Shown here piece after piece: positions 18,304 through 27,726 of a stretch of 64,000 nt of DNA. This stretch comes from Fibrella forsythiae (GTDB lineage Bacteria; Bacteroidota; Bacteroidia; Cytophagales; Spirosomataceae), in NCBI RefSeq assembly GCF_017353175.1, contig NZ_JAFMYW010000008.1, forward strand, positions 62,001-126,000, in the 5' to 3' direction. Numbering within the stretch: the first letter of the stretch is position 1; each line of letters opens with the position of its first letter. Both the position numbers and the translations under genes were made by a program. The notes under the pieces are model-generated. The model was not told where the DNA came from. It saw only the letters and a program-made list of their open reading frames with translations, and did no database searches.

Positions 18304-18404
18304 TTTGTCATGCCGCCGCCAGGAGGGATCATGGCGTTCCTTGCAAAAGGGTCAGGCGCTACCCGAAGGAACGCCATGATCCCTCCTGGCGGCGGCATGA
18401 CAAA
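18304..18404. repeat. Perfect 39-bp inverted repeat
   Basis: 18304-18342 is the exact reverse complement of 18366-18404, with a 23-nt loop. The arm reads TTTGTCATGCCGCCGCCAGG, then GAGGGATCATGGCGTTCCTT. The TTTGTCAT...ATGACAAA ends recall the smaller hairpin at 26465-26515, so the two may belong to one repeat family. Confidence 0.85.
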
Positions 18405-18573
18405 GACGCTGCCTGTCTTGCGATAGTCAACCAACTAAATTGGTTATGCACTATTCTCTCCCGATAGCGTATTCTTCCTCACCCTATCGATAAATTCAAA
18501 AATCAATATCCTCAACCCCACCCCCCACTGCCTGACAATGAATCGCTTAGTACAGCTAGTCAATTGAAATGAT

Positions 18574-18670
18574 AGAATACTCCCTAAACCCGATAGACTA
18601 TTACCATAATTAATTGATAATCATTTAGTTGAATTTTCTTTCAGATCTCAGTTTTCCTACTCAATTTTGC
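18574..18670 (+). promoter_or_regulatory. Promoter/leader block shared with the ACT-domain gene
   Basis: This is the second copy of the block at 2559-2656: 31 identical nt at its left end, then a diverged AT-rich part, CAGATCT, and a TCAATTTTGC end resembling a Bacteroidota -7 promoter element. It lies about 185 nt upstream of the TonB receptor start. Related CCGATAG/CTATCG motifs also occur at 18462-18470 and 18484-18492. Confidence 0.55.
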
Positions 18671-18719
18671 CCTATCGATTGCTGTTCGGGGTAAATAGCC
18701 CGAACAGTAATCGATAGGG
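18670..18719 (+). promoter_or_regulatory. 21-bp inverted repeat in the TonB receptor leader
   Basis: CCCTATCGATTGCTGTTCGG plus one G (18670-18690) pairs with 18699-18719 with a single mismatch and an 8-nt loop. It directly follows the putative -7 element, so it would form a stable hairpin at the very 5' end of the transcript or a palindromic operator. The AT-rich stretch 18740-18853 contains ATTAATCTATTAAT, also seen before the ACT gene. Confidence 0.5.
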
Positions 18720-18853
18720 GACCGATAATAAACGGTTCTTTTTTAGCCACTTATAATCTATTTAGTATATAGACTATAAGTATTATTAATCTATTAATCA
18801 TCGCTTTTCAATTGCCCCCATTGACGTTTTGAACAAAGACAATACACCTGATA

Positions 18854-21421
18854 ATGAGACATTTTTTAGTAACTGTTTTACAGATTAGCATCCTGCTTCT
18901 ACCCTTTTGGTCTGCAGCACAAAACACACCGATTATTAATGCGACCGTATCGGGCCGGATCATCGATGCCCGCACCGAGCGACCCCTGATTGGCGCGGCG
19001 GTGGTTATCAAAGGCACCACAAACGGATCATCCGCCAAAGAAGATGGTCGCTTTACGCTCCTTACGGGTCAAAAGCTACCCTTCACGCTCACGGTTTCCT
19101 TCGTTGGCTACAAGACGACCGATGTTGTTATCAACGAGAATAATGTAGAGATCAGACTGGAAGAGGGCACCAATGAGCTGGCCGACGTGGTCATTACCTC
19201 GCGCCGTCGACAGGAATCAGCCCAGAACGTACCCATTCCGATTTCGGTGCTGCGAGGCGCGCTGGTCGAAGATGCCGGGGCCTTCAACGTCAATCGATTG
19301 AAGGAACTGGTGCCTTCGGTGCAGCTTTACTCATCGAACGCCCGTAACACAACGCTCAACATCCGGGGCCTGGGCTCCACGTTCGGCCTGACCAACGACG
19401 GTATCGATCCGGGCGTGGGTTTCTACGTCGACGGCGTGTATTACGCCCGTCCCGCCGCTACAGCCCTCGACTTTGTCGACATCGATCAGATCGAGGTATT
19501 GCGCGGACCGCAGGGAACGCTGTTTGGCAAAAACACAACGGCCGGTGCGTTTAACATCACCACACGCCCCGCCAGTTTTCAGCCGGGAGCTACCTTCGAG
19601 GTGAGTTATGGTAACTACAACTACATGCAGGCCAAGGCCTCTGTAACGGGCCCGTTGACCAGGAATCTGGCTGCCCGCGTGTCGTTCTCCGGTACCCAGC
19701 GCAACGGCCTGATCTACAACGTACGTACCCAGCAGCCGGTCAATAGCCTCAACAACCTCGGTGTTCGGGGGCAGTTACTGTATACTCCCAGCGATAACGT
19801 CAAGTTGACATTAGCAGGCGACATGTCTGACCAGAAGCCCCTTGGCTATGCCGTTATTTATGCCGGAGTTGTTCCTACCCAACGGCCCGCTTACCGTCAG
19901 TTCAACACCATCATTGCCGACCTGGGCTACAAACTACCCTCAACAAACCCCTTCGACCGAATTACGGATCAGGACACGCCATCACGGGCAAACAACACGC
20001 TGGGCGGGGTGTCGCTCAACGCCGACATCAAACTTGGCGGCGGCACGCTGACGTCGACATCAGCCTGGCGCTACTGGAAATGGGATCCGCTCAACGACCG
20101 GGATTACATCGGACTACCTGTATTTACTATTTCGGCGGGCAACTCCAAGCATGATCAGTATTCGCAGGAAATTCGCTACGCTGGCAATGTGTCTTCGCGG
20201 GTGAGTGGCGTTGTGGGCGCGTTCTACCTCTACCAGGATCTACAGTCAGACCCCGTACAAACGGAAGAAGCCGGTTCGGCTCAATGGCGGTTTGCGCAAA
20301 GCTCAACCAGTGCACTCTGGAAAACGCCGGGCCTGTTCGATAACTTCGGCATCAGAACCACCAACCGGATCCGCAGCACCAGCGCCGCCCTGTTCGCGCA
20401 GGCAGACTGGGCCATTACCGACAAGCTCCACTTCCTGCCCGGCCTTCGCTATAACTACGACCGGAAAATCGCCAACTACAAACGCGAAACCTATGGCGGC
20501 TTGCAAACCACCGATGCGGCTCTGATCGCCCTCAAAAACGCCGTGTATACGAATCAGGCGTTCGATGCCGACGTAGACGAAACTAACCTGTCGGGTCAAC
20601 TGACGCTGCAATACAAGGCCAGCGATCGACTCAACGCCTTCGCCACGTACTCGACCGCTTATAAGCCCATCGGGATTAACATTGGCGGGTTACCGACTGC
20701 CAACGGACAGGTATTGACCGACCTGGCGCGGGTGAATCCCGAATTTGTAACGCATTACGAAGTTGGCATAAAAACCAAGCCAACGCCGAATTCGGTGCTG
20801 AATCTGGTGGTACACAACAGTGATATCAAAGATTACCAGACGCAGGTGCAAACGCCTGAACCGGGCGTAAACCGGGGTTATCTGGCCAACGCGGAGAAAG
20901 TACGGGTGTGGGGTGTCGAACTGGACGGTAATCTGCGGGTGAGCAACGCGTTCTCGGTCTACGGCGCACTGGCTTACACCGACGCGAAATACGTGTCGTT
21001 CAAAAATGCACCGGTGCCGCTTGAAGAGACGGGTGCCGCTCAGGCGTTCAAGGATGTGTCGGGCGGTGCCCTGCCGGGTGTATCGAAATGGGCCGGTTCG
21101 CTGGGTGGTGAAGTCAGTGGTTCCGGGAAATTTCTGTCGCAGGAAGGCCGGTACTTCTTCGCGGCCGACGCCTATTTCCGCTCATCATTCTCATCGAGCC
21201 CGTCGCCGTCGCAATACCTCAACATTGATGGCTACACGCTGGTAAACGCCCGCGTTGGTTTCCGGGCCTCTAACGGCACATCGGTCTTCCTGTGGAGTCG
21301 TAACCTGCTGAACCAGAATTATTTTGAGCAACTACTCCCCGCCCCTGGCAATGCCGGACAGTACGGTGCTGTACTGGGTGACCCACGTACCTACGGCATC
21401 ACCTTGCGCTATTCATTCTAA
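18854..21421 (+). CDS. TonB-dependent receptor with carboxypeptidase-like N-terminal domain
   Basis: 855 residues. A signal peptide ends near WSAAQ (residue 23) and is followed by a CarboxypepD_reg-like domain (VSGRIIDARTERPLIGAAVV). The plug contains VVITSRRRQESAQNVPIPIS and VDIDQIEVLRGPQGTLFGKN, the layout of siderophore/cobalamin-type receptors rather than SusC. The C-terminus YGITLRYSF closes the barrel. There is no SusD immediately downstream, in contrast to the next gene, so it probably imports a small ligand alone. Its leader is long and structured and shares a block with the ACT-DUF1684-PhyH cluster. Confidence 0.93.
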   Translation: MRHFLVTVLQISILLLPFWSAAQNTPIINATVSGRIIDARTERPLIGAAVVIKGTTNGSSAKEDGRFTLLTGQKLPFTLTVSFVGYKTTDVVINENNVEIRLEEGTNELADVVITSRRRQESAQNVPIPISVLRGALVEDAGAFNVNRLKELVPSVQLYSSNARNTTLNIRGLGSTFGLTNDGIDPGVGFYVDGVYYARPAATALDFVDIDQIEVLRGPQGTLFGKNTTAGAFNITTRPASFQPGATFEVSYGNYNYMQAKASVTGPLTRNLAARVSFSGTQRNGLIYNVRTQQPVNSLNNLGVRGQLLYTPSDNVKLTLAGDMSDQKPLGYAVIYAGVVPTQRPAYRQFNTIIADLGYKLPSTNPFDRITDQDTPSRANNTLGGVSLNADIKLGGGTLTSTSAWRYWKWDPLNDRDYIGLPVFTISAGNSKHDQYSQEIRYAGNVSSRVSGVVGAFYLYQDLQSDPVQTEEAGSAQWRFAQSSTSALWKTPGLFDNFGIRTTNRIRSTSAALFAQADWAITDKLHFLPGLRYNYDRKIANYKRETYGGLQTTDAALIALKNAVYTNQAFDADVDETNLSGQLTLQYKASDRLNAFATYSTAYKPIGINIGGLPTANGQVLTDLARVNPEFVTHYEVGIKTKPTPNSVLNLVVHNSDIKDYQTQVQTPEPGVNRGYLANAEKVRVWGVELDGNLRVSNAFSVYGALAYTDAKYVSFKNAPVPLEETGAAQAFKDVSGGALPGVSKWAGSLGGEVSGSGKFLSQEGRYFFAADAYFRSSFSSSPSPSQYLNIDGYTLVNARVGFRASNGTSVFLWSRNLLNQNYFEQLLPAPGNAGQYGAVLGDPRTYGITLRYSF

Positions 21422-21491
21422 GTGGCGTGAATAGCTAGCATTTTGCTTCGCGCTCTAGGCTTCGCGCCCGGGGCGCGAAGCAAGATTTTTA

Positions 21492-21649
21492 TCGTTGTCG
21501 CTTGCCTGTGGCGAGTGGCCCATAACTTGAGGGCCTCTGACCCCGGTGATCAAATGATGCCAAATGTTGACCGTCGACCGGTTTATAAGCTACCAACGGG
21601 CCGGAGGCCCTACTGTTAATTGTCACTCGCCACAGGCAAGCGACAGCGA
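21492..21649. repeat. Inverted repeat in the gap before the second SusC gene
   Basis: Arms 21492-21517 and 21624-21649 (26 bp, core CGCTTGCCTGTGGCGAGTG) match with one mismatch across a 106-nt loop. A small CTTCGCGCCCGGGGCGCGAAG palindrome lies just before it, near 21460. No gene is visible in the 303-nt gap. The element ends 76 nt before the chosen SusC start. Confidence 0.75.
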
Positions 21650-21724
21650 TAAATGAGAATAGCCCGTACAAGCCCGCTGATAACGACTATATTGCCGGTA
21701 TACTACTTACTCAACCGATTACAT

Positions 21725-24700
21725 ATGCAACACCCTCTACTGACCGCTCGGCCAGTTGTACGGCCCATCTGGCGCTGGCTTCACCTATTCATTTTCCTCT
21801 TCACTCTATCGGCGGCCTCGGCGCAGTCAGTCGTGACGGGTACCGTTACCGACGCCACCTCGAATGAAGTGCTGGCCGGCGCCACGATTCAGGTCAAAGG
21901 TACCACGATCGGCACCACTACGGATGCGCAGGGAACGTACAGGATCAACGTACCTGGCAACGGCCCATCCACTACACTGGTGATTTCCTTCATTGGGTAT
22001 CAACCGCTCGAACAGGTCATTGGCAGTCGAACGGTGATCGACGTGAAGCTGAGCAGTTCTGATAACGCACTGGGCGAAGTGGTGGTGGTCGGCTACGGGG
22101 TGCAGAACCGCCGCGACATCACTACGGCAATTGGCTCTGTGCGCGCGCAGGATATCGCCAACCAGCCCGTATCGAGCTTCGATCAGGCGCTGGCGGCTAA
22201 GATTGCCGGGGTACAGGTAACCCAGACGTCGGGCGCGCCCGGGGCTGCCCTTCAGGTACGTGTTCGGGGTACCGGCTCCATCAGCGCGGGCCTCGATCCG
22301 CTGTATGTGATCGATGGCATACCTCTTTCGCGCGACACAAAGTTTGCGACGGGCAGTACCAGCACCCAGTTTCCCGACAACCCGATCAACGTACTCAGCA
22401 CACTCAACACCGATGATATCGAGCGCATTGAAGTATTGAAAGACGCCTCAGCAGCAGCGATTTACGGGTCGCGGGGTTCCAACGGCGTCGTACTGCTGAC
22501 TACCAAACGCGGCAAAGAGGGTAAGACCATTATCAGTTACGACTCCTACGTAGGCTTCCAGCAGGTGACCAAGAAACTCGATCTGCTGAACGCCTATGAA
22601 TACGCGACGCTGAACGCCGAAGGAAAAAACACGGCCTACCTCGACCGTAACCCCGCCGGTAAGCCCACCGATTCAAACGACATCCGGAACAGCAACGCCG
22701 CCTGGGGCGCACCCAGCACGCTCATTCCACCGCAGGTTACGCCCTATCTGACGGGACAAGCCGGATTGACGAACACCGACTGGCAGGATCAGATTTTCCG
22801 GACAGCACCGGTGCAGAACCATACGGTCTCGATTTCCGGCGGCAATCCGAACGTGAAGTATTACGTGTCGGGCAACTACATGGATCAGCAGGGAACGGTC
22901 ATTAATTCGGGCTTCAAACGCTACAGCGCCCGGGCCAACCTCGACATCAAAAGCGGTCGGCTGTCGGTGGGGTTCAACCTGAACCCGACGTTCGCGCACC
23001 ACGACCTGATCAAAGCGGAAGGCCCGTACCTGGCCGACGGCGTAATTGGCCTGGCGTTGCAGATTGCCCCGATCTGGCCCGTTTACAACGCCAATGGCTC
23101 ATACAACTTCGACGCAAACGGCTGGGGCTACGGTGCCACGTCTATTCTGAACCCGGTGGCTGTGGCGAAGGAAATAAGCGACAAGCTGGATCAGATTCGG
23201 CTGCTCGGCAATGCCTATGCCCAGTATGATATCGCCAAAGGCTTGTCATACCGGCTCAACATCGGGGCCGATCTGAACAATTTCCAGCGCGATTACTACC
23301 GCCCGTCGACCGTTGAAATCCGCGACCGGAAAGGCCCGTCGATTCCAACCGGCTTTTCACGTACCCAGACTTATGTCGACTGGCTGATCGAGCATACGCT
23401 GAACTACACGCGCACCATCGGCCTGCACAACCTATCAGCGCTGGCGGGTTTCACCTCGCAGAAAGACCGACGGACGGCCAGCGAACTATCGGCCACCAAT
23501 TTCCCCAACGATCTGGTACAGACCCTCAATGCGGGGCAGGTTACGGGCGGCAGCTCCGACATTCAGGAATGGTCGCTGCTCTCGTACCTGGCGCGTGTTC
23601 AGTACGATTACGACGGCCGGTATCTGCTGTCGGCCGCCATCCGGGCCGACGGATCGTCGCGGTTTGGGGCGGCCAATCGCTGGGGGTACTTTCCGAGCGT
23701 GTCGGCGGGCTGGAACATTGCGCAGGAGCCTTTCCTCAAATCATCGACCTGGCTAAGCGACCTGAAACTGCGCGGCAGCTTCGGCCTGACGGGTAATTTC
23801 CAGATTCCCAACTACGGATCGGTCAGTTTGCTCAACTACCAGAACTACGTGCTTGGTCCCGAAACGATCGTGAGCGGACTGGCTCCCGGCAACTCGGCCA
23901 ACGACAAGCTAAAGTGGGAAAAAACGGCCATGCTCGATATCGGGTTCGATGCCAGTTTCTTCCGCAACCGCCTCACGCTGACTGTCGACTATTACAACGC
24001 CAACACCTCTGACCTGCTGTTGAACGTACCTGTGCCACGTACCTCAGGCTTTAGCACGGAGCTGCAGAACATCGGAAAAGTAAACAACCGGGGCTTCGAG
24101 TTTACCCTTGGTACGCAGCAGACCTTCGGGCGATTTGGCTGGACAGCCAGTGCCAATCTGGCTACCAACCGCAACGAAGTGAAGGCACTGGGTGCATCGG
24201 GCGATCCGATCATCGTGTCGGGCGGGGTTGCCGGGGCGCAGTTCATCACCCGCATCGGCGAACCGATCGGCCAGTACTGGACCATGCAATACGACGGCGT
24301 GTTCAAGAACCAGGCCGAGGTTGATGCTTACCCACATACCGCCACGACCAAGCCCGGCGACTTCCGGTTCATCGACACCAACGGCGACAAGAAGATCGAC
24401 TTCAGCAGTGATCGTACCGTTACCGGCAGTTATTTTCCGAAGTACACGTTCGGCTTCACCAACCGCTTCACGTACCTGGGTTTCGATCTGGGCGTGACGG
24501 TGCAGGGTGTGCAGGGGAATAAGATCATGAACCTGATCCGGCGCTACCTCTACAACTCCGAAGGCAACGGCAACCAGTTCCGGGGCGCGCTCGACCGCTG
24601 GCAGTCGGCCGATAATCCGGGCAATGGCCTGGTCAACCGGGCGAACCGACTATCAACGGGTTCGAACGGTGAAATATCGACCTGGCACATCGAAAACGGC

Positions 24701-24943
24701 TCCTACGTCAGAATCCGGACGCTCTCGTTGGGTTACTCCCTGCCCACCGCCCTGTTGCAACGCCTGCACCTGAACCGCGCCAGAATTTACGTCAGCGCCC
24801 AGAACCCGTTCACGTTCACGAAGTACAGCGGCTACAACCCGGAAGTGAGCAGCCGCCCCGACAACTCCCTGTCGCAGGGTGAAGATTATGGCACGTACCC
24901 ACTCGCCAAAACCACCTCGATCGGCCTCAACCTCAGCTTCTAA
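21725..24943 (+). CDS. Second SusC/RagA-type TonB-dependent transporter
   Basis: 1072 residues from the ATG at 21725. A longer in-frame version from 21653 would begin next to the hairpin repeat and bury the signal peptide, so the shorter start is preferred. The signal peptide ends near AASAQ (residue 34). A carboxypeptidase-like domain follows, then the VVVVGYGVQ signature at about 118-126 and plug motifs ISAGLDPLYVIDGIPL and AAAIYGSRGSNGVVLLTTKR. The barrel ends in IGLNLSF. SusD follows after only 14 nt. Its ligand is not evident; neighbours in the same run handle amino acids. Confidence 0.96.
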   Translation: MQHPLLTARPVVRPIWRWLHLFIFLFTLSAASAQSVVTGTVTDATSNEVLAGATIQVKGTTIGTTTDAQGTYRINVPGNGPSTTLVISFIGYQPLEQVIGSRTVIDVKLSSSDNALGEVVVVGYGVQNRRDITTAIGSVRAQDIANQPVSSFDQALAAKIAGVQVTQTSGAPGAALQVRVRGTGSISAGLDPLYVIDGIPLSRDTKFATGSTSTQFPDNPINVLSTLNTDDIERIEVLKDASAAAIYGSRGSNGVVLLTTKRGKEGKTIISYDSYVGFQQVTKKLDLLNAYEYATLNAEGKNTAYLDRNPAGKPTDSNDIRNSNAAWGAPSTLIPPQVTPYLTGQAGLTNTDWQDQIFRTAPVQNHTVSISGGNPNVKYYVSGNYMDQQGTVINSGFKRYSARANLDIKSGRLSVGFNLNPTFAHHDLIKAEGPYLADGVIGLALQIAPIWPVYNANGSYNFDANGWGYGATSILNPVAVAKEISDKLDQIRLLGNAYAQYDIAKGLSYRLNIGADLNNFQRDYYRPSTVEIRDRKGPSIPTGFSRTQTYVDWLIEHTLNYTRTIGLHNLSALAGFTSQKDRRTASELSATNFPNDLVQTLNAGQVTGGSSDIQEWSLLSYLARVQYDYDGRYLLSAAIRADGSSRFGAANRWGYFPSVSAGWNIAQEPFLKSSTWLSDLKLRGSFGLTGNFQIPNYGSVSLLNYQNYVLGPETIVSGLAPGNSANDKLKWEKTAMLDIGFDASFFRNRLTLTVDYYNANTSDLLLNVPVPRTSGFSTELQNIGKVNNRGFEFTLGTQQTFGRFGWTASANLATNRNEVKALGASGDPIIVSGGVAGAQFITRIGEPIGQYWTMQYDGVFKNQAEVDAYPHTATTKPGDFRFIDTNGDKKIDFSSDRTVTGSYFPKYTFGFTNRFTYLGFDLGVTVQGVQGNKIMNLIRRYLYNSEGNGNQFRGALDRWQSADNPGNGLVNRANRLSTGSNGEISTWHIENGSYVRIRTLSLGYSLPTALLQRLHLNRARIYVSAQNPFTFTKYSGYNPEVSSRPDNSLSQGEDYGTYPLAKTTSIGLNLSF

Positions 24944-24957
24944 ATCCACCCAACGAT

Positions 24958-26412
24958 ATGAACAAGGAAACACAGTCTATTCGGCAATCGGTCTTTCGTC
25001 CATCACTGCGCAAAACCGTCGCCCTTTCTCTGCTGATCATAGGCCTTTCCGCCTGTCAGCAGGGGTTTCTCGACCTGAAGCCGCTGTCGCAGCCGAACGT
25101 CGACAACTTCTACAAGACCGCCAACGACTTTGGCAACGCCGTGAACGGGGCCTACGACGTGCTGCAATCAGCCAATCAGTATGGCGGTGATTTCAACACG
25201 CTGCTCGAAGCCCGGAGCGATAATGTGCTCGACAATGACCCATCGTCCAATGCGGGCCTGCGCTACAACATCGACCGGTTTATCGAGCCAACCACCAACT
25301 CACTCCTGCGCGATACCTGGGGCAGTCTGTACACCGGCATCAACCGAACTAACCTGATTCTGGATAAGATCGATGCGGCCGCCGTTGCGGGGGTAGCCTT
25401 CGACAATACGCTGAAGAACCGGTACAAGGGCGAGGCACAGTTTATCCGTGCCCTCTCGTATTTCAATCTGGTCAGGTTGTGGGGGAAAGTGCCACTGGTC
25501 CTCAAAGCCGGTTCCACGACCGACTCGCGTTCATACGTCCGCAATGAGGTAGCCGAGGTATATGCAGCCATTGAAAAGGACCTGACCGATGCGGCGGCCA
25601 ATCTGCCTGCCAATTACACAGGCGCCGATGTAGGCCGGGCCACGTCGGGCGCGGCAAAAGGATTACTGGGCAAGGTGCTCGTGACCGAAAAGAAGTTTAG
25701 CCAGGCGGCTACGGTGTTGCGCGAAGTCATCAGCGCAGGTACGTATCGTCTGTTGCCGAACGTGGCCGATGTGTTCGCCGTCACCAATAAAAACAACGCC
25801 GAAATTGTGTTTGCGGTGAAGTTTAAGAAGGGTGTCGGCGGTGCCTTACCCGAGGGCCATGCGCTGTGGTACGGCACCAACATCGGTGACAACATCGAGG
25901 CGTCACTCCGGGCGGCGTATCCAACGGGTGATGCACGCAGGGCCCTGACGGTGCAGATTCCCGTGCCGAGCAACGTCAACGTGGTACCCCGTAAGTTTTA
26001 TGACGAGTTCTCGGCCATAAACGACGTAGGCAACGATTTTCCGGTGCTGCGCTACGCCGATGTGCTTCTGTTGTATGCTGAAGCCGTGAACGAATCAGCC
26101 GCTCAGTTTAGCGCCGACGCCCTGGCGGCGGTCAATCAGGTACGTTCGCGGGCGGGAGCACCAGTGTACACGGAAGCGCAGCTCGGCGGGATGCAAGCTA
26201 CCTTCCGTGAAGCGATCATCAACGAACGTCGACTTGAGCTGGCGCTGGAAAATGACCGCTGGTTTGATCTGGTCCGCACCGGAAAGGCTGTGGATGCACT
26301 GAAAGTAACCGGCATTACGGTACCCGCTAACCGGCTCATCTACCCCATTCCCCAATCGGAAATCGATACGTATAACAATCCAACGACGTTTGCCCAGAAT
26401 CCGGGCTATTGA
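24958..26412 (+). CDS. Second SusD/RagB-family lipoprotein
   Basis: 484 residues. The N-terminus is longer than usual, with the lipobox LSAC placing the lipidated Cys at residue 33. RagB features include QGFLDLKPLSQPN after the Cys, RYKGEAQFIRALSYFNLVRLWG in the TPR part, and a C-terminal region with LRYADVLLLYAEAVNES, ERRLELALENDRWFDLVRTG and YPIPQSEIDTY. It is the surface lid for the preceding SusC. A hairpin follows 52 nt after the stop. Confidence 0.96.
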   Translation: MNKETQSIRQSVFRPSLRKTVALSLLIIGLSACQQGFLDLKPLSQPNVDNFYKTANDFGNAVNGAYDVLQSANQYGGDFNTLLEARSDNVLDNDPSSNAGLRYNIDRFIEPTTNSLLRDTWGSLYTGINRTNLILDKIDAAAVAGVAFDNTLKNRYKGEAQFIRALSYFNLVRLWGKVPLVLKAGSTTDSRSYVRNEVAEVYAAIEKDLTDAAANLPANYTGADVGRATSGAAKGLLGKVLVTEKKFSQAATVLREVISAGTYRLLPNVADVFAVTNKNNAEIVFAVKFKKGVGGALPEGHALWYGTNIGDNIEASLRAAYPTGDARRALTVQIPVPSNVNVVPRKFYDEFSAINDVGNDFPVLRYADVLLLYAEAVNESAAQFSADALAAVNQVRSRAGAPVYTEAQLGGMQATFREAIINERRLELALENDRWFDLVRTGKAVDALKVTGITVPANRLIYPIPQSEIDTYNNPTTFAQNPGY

Positions 26413-26464
26413 CCCTGGACGTTGCTTCGTGTCTTAAACTTTTCACATTCGTTGTATTCGGCTT

Positions 26465-26515
26465 TTTTTGTCATCCCGACGTCAGGAGCGGTCCGCCGTT
26501 GCGGGATGACAAAAA
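26465..26515 (+). terminator. Hairpin after the second susCD pair
   Basis: TTTTTGTCATCCCG (26465-26478) pairs exactly with CGGGATGACAAAAA (26502-26515). The position fits a terminator or attenuator between susD and the aminotransferase gene. The right arm ends 21 nt before the next start. The arms resemble the repeat at 18304-18404. Confidence 0.6.
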
Positions 26516-26536
26516 CTATCATTCACCCTCACCAGC

Positions 26537-27700
26537 ATGCAACCCATCCAAACGCTTTCTTCCAAACTTCCCCGCGTCGGTACCACGATTTTTACCGTCA
26601 TGTCGAAACTGGCGGCCGACGTGGGGGCGTTGAACCTGTCGCAGGGATTTCCAAGCTTTCCAGCTGACCCGGCGTTGCTTGACCTGGTGACGAAAGCGCT
26701 GCGGGCGAACCACAACCAGTACGCGCCGATGGCAGGTGTACCGGTGCTGCGCGAAGCCATTGCGCAGAAAACCGCTGATGTTTATGGCATCAATTACAAT
26801 CCGGATACAGAAATAACCATTACATCGGGCGCGACCGAAGCGCTGTACGCCGCTATTACAGCAGTGGTGCAGCCCGGCGATGAGGTGATCGTATTCGAAC
26901 CCGCCTACGACAGCTACGTACCGGCGATCGAGCTGGCCGGAGGCATACCCGTTTACATCACCCTCACCCCACCCGACTATGCCATTGACTGGACGCAGGT
27001 AGCGGAACAAATGACAGAACGTACCCGGCTGATTCTGGTCAATACACCCCACAACCCTACCGGCCGCGTCTGGACAAGGGACGACCTGGACCAGTTGGCC
27101 GACCTGATCGGCGACCGCGATATCTTCGTGATTGCTGATGAAGTCTACGAGCATATCACCTTCGACAGACGGCCGCACGTGTCGCTCATGCAGCATCCAG
27201 TTTTACAGGAACGCACGTTTGTGGTTGGCTCCTTCGGGAAGACGTTTCATGTTACGGGCTGGAAAATTGGCTATTGCCTCGCTCCTGCTGACTTAACAGT
27301 CGAATTTCGGAAAATCCACCAATTCCTGACCTTCAGCGTGTCGACGCCGATGCAGTATGCGCTGGCCGAGTACCTGCAACAGCCTGAACGGTATCTGGAA
27401 CTCCCGGCTTTCTACCAGCAGAAGCGCGATCTGTTCCTGCAAGCCATCGCCGGGTCCCGGTTCAGGTACGTTCCTACCGAAGGTACGTTCTTCCAGAATG
27501 TATCCTACGAAGCCATCACCGACGAACCGGACTACGACCTGGCAATTCGCCTGACGAAAGAAATCGGCGTGGCGTCTATTCCCGTTTCTGTTTTCTACGA
27601 TCAGAAGAATGACTATAAGATTCTTCGCTTCTGCTTCGCCAAAGACGACGATACGCTGCTCCGCGCCGGCGAACGATTGGTAAAATGGACAAATCTGTAG
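26537..27700 (+). CDS. PLP-dependent methionine-type aminotransferase
   Basis: 387 residues of the class I/II fold. The N-terminal run LPRVGTTIFTVMSKLA, then LNLSQGFPSFPADPAL and NQYAPMAGVPVLREAIAQKT, is the pattern of the YbdL-type methionine aminotransferases. The PLP lysine is Lys235 in SFGKTFHVTGWK, and NTPHNPTGRVW is the cofactor-binding Asn region. The usual reaction converts methionine and other hydrophobic or aromatic amino acids to 2-oxo acids. It heads a tight run with a CMD-like protein, an SDR and an amino-acid permease. Assignment to methionine rests on family resemblance. Confidence 0.88.
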   Translation: MQPIQTLSSKLPRVGTTIFTVMSKLAADVGALNLSQGFPSFPADPALLDLVTKALRANHNQYAPMAGVPVLREAIAQKTADVYGINYNPDTEITITSGATEALYAAITAVVQPGDEVIVFEPAYDSYVPAIELAGGIPVYITLTPPDYAIDWTQVAEQMTERTRLILVNTPHNPTGRVWTRDDLDQLADLIGDRDIFVIADEVYEHITFDRRPHVSLMQHPVLQERTFVVGSFGKTFHVTGWKIGYCLAPADLTVEFRKIHQFLTFSVSTPMQYALAEYLQQPERYLELPAFYQQKRDLFLQAIAGSRFRYVPTEGTFFQNVSYEAITDEPDYDLAIRLTKEIGVASIPVSVFYDQKNDYKILRFCFAKDDDTLLRAGERLVKWTNL

Positions 27701-27726
27701 ATGGCGTATCCCCCCACCCCCATACT

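Noticed and set aside
18462-18719. A known riboswitch in the TonB receptor leader
   Set aside because: The hairpins and CTATCGAT motifs do not match cobalamin, TPP or SAM riboswitch landmarks that I can recognise.
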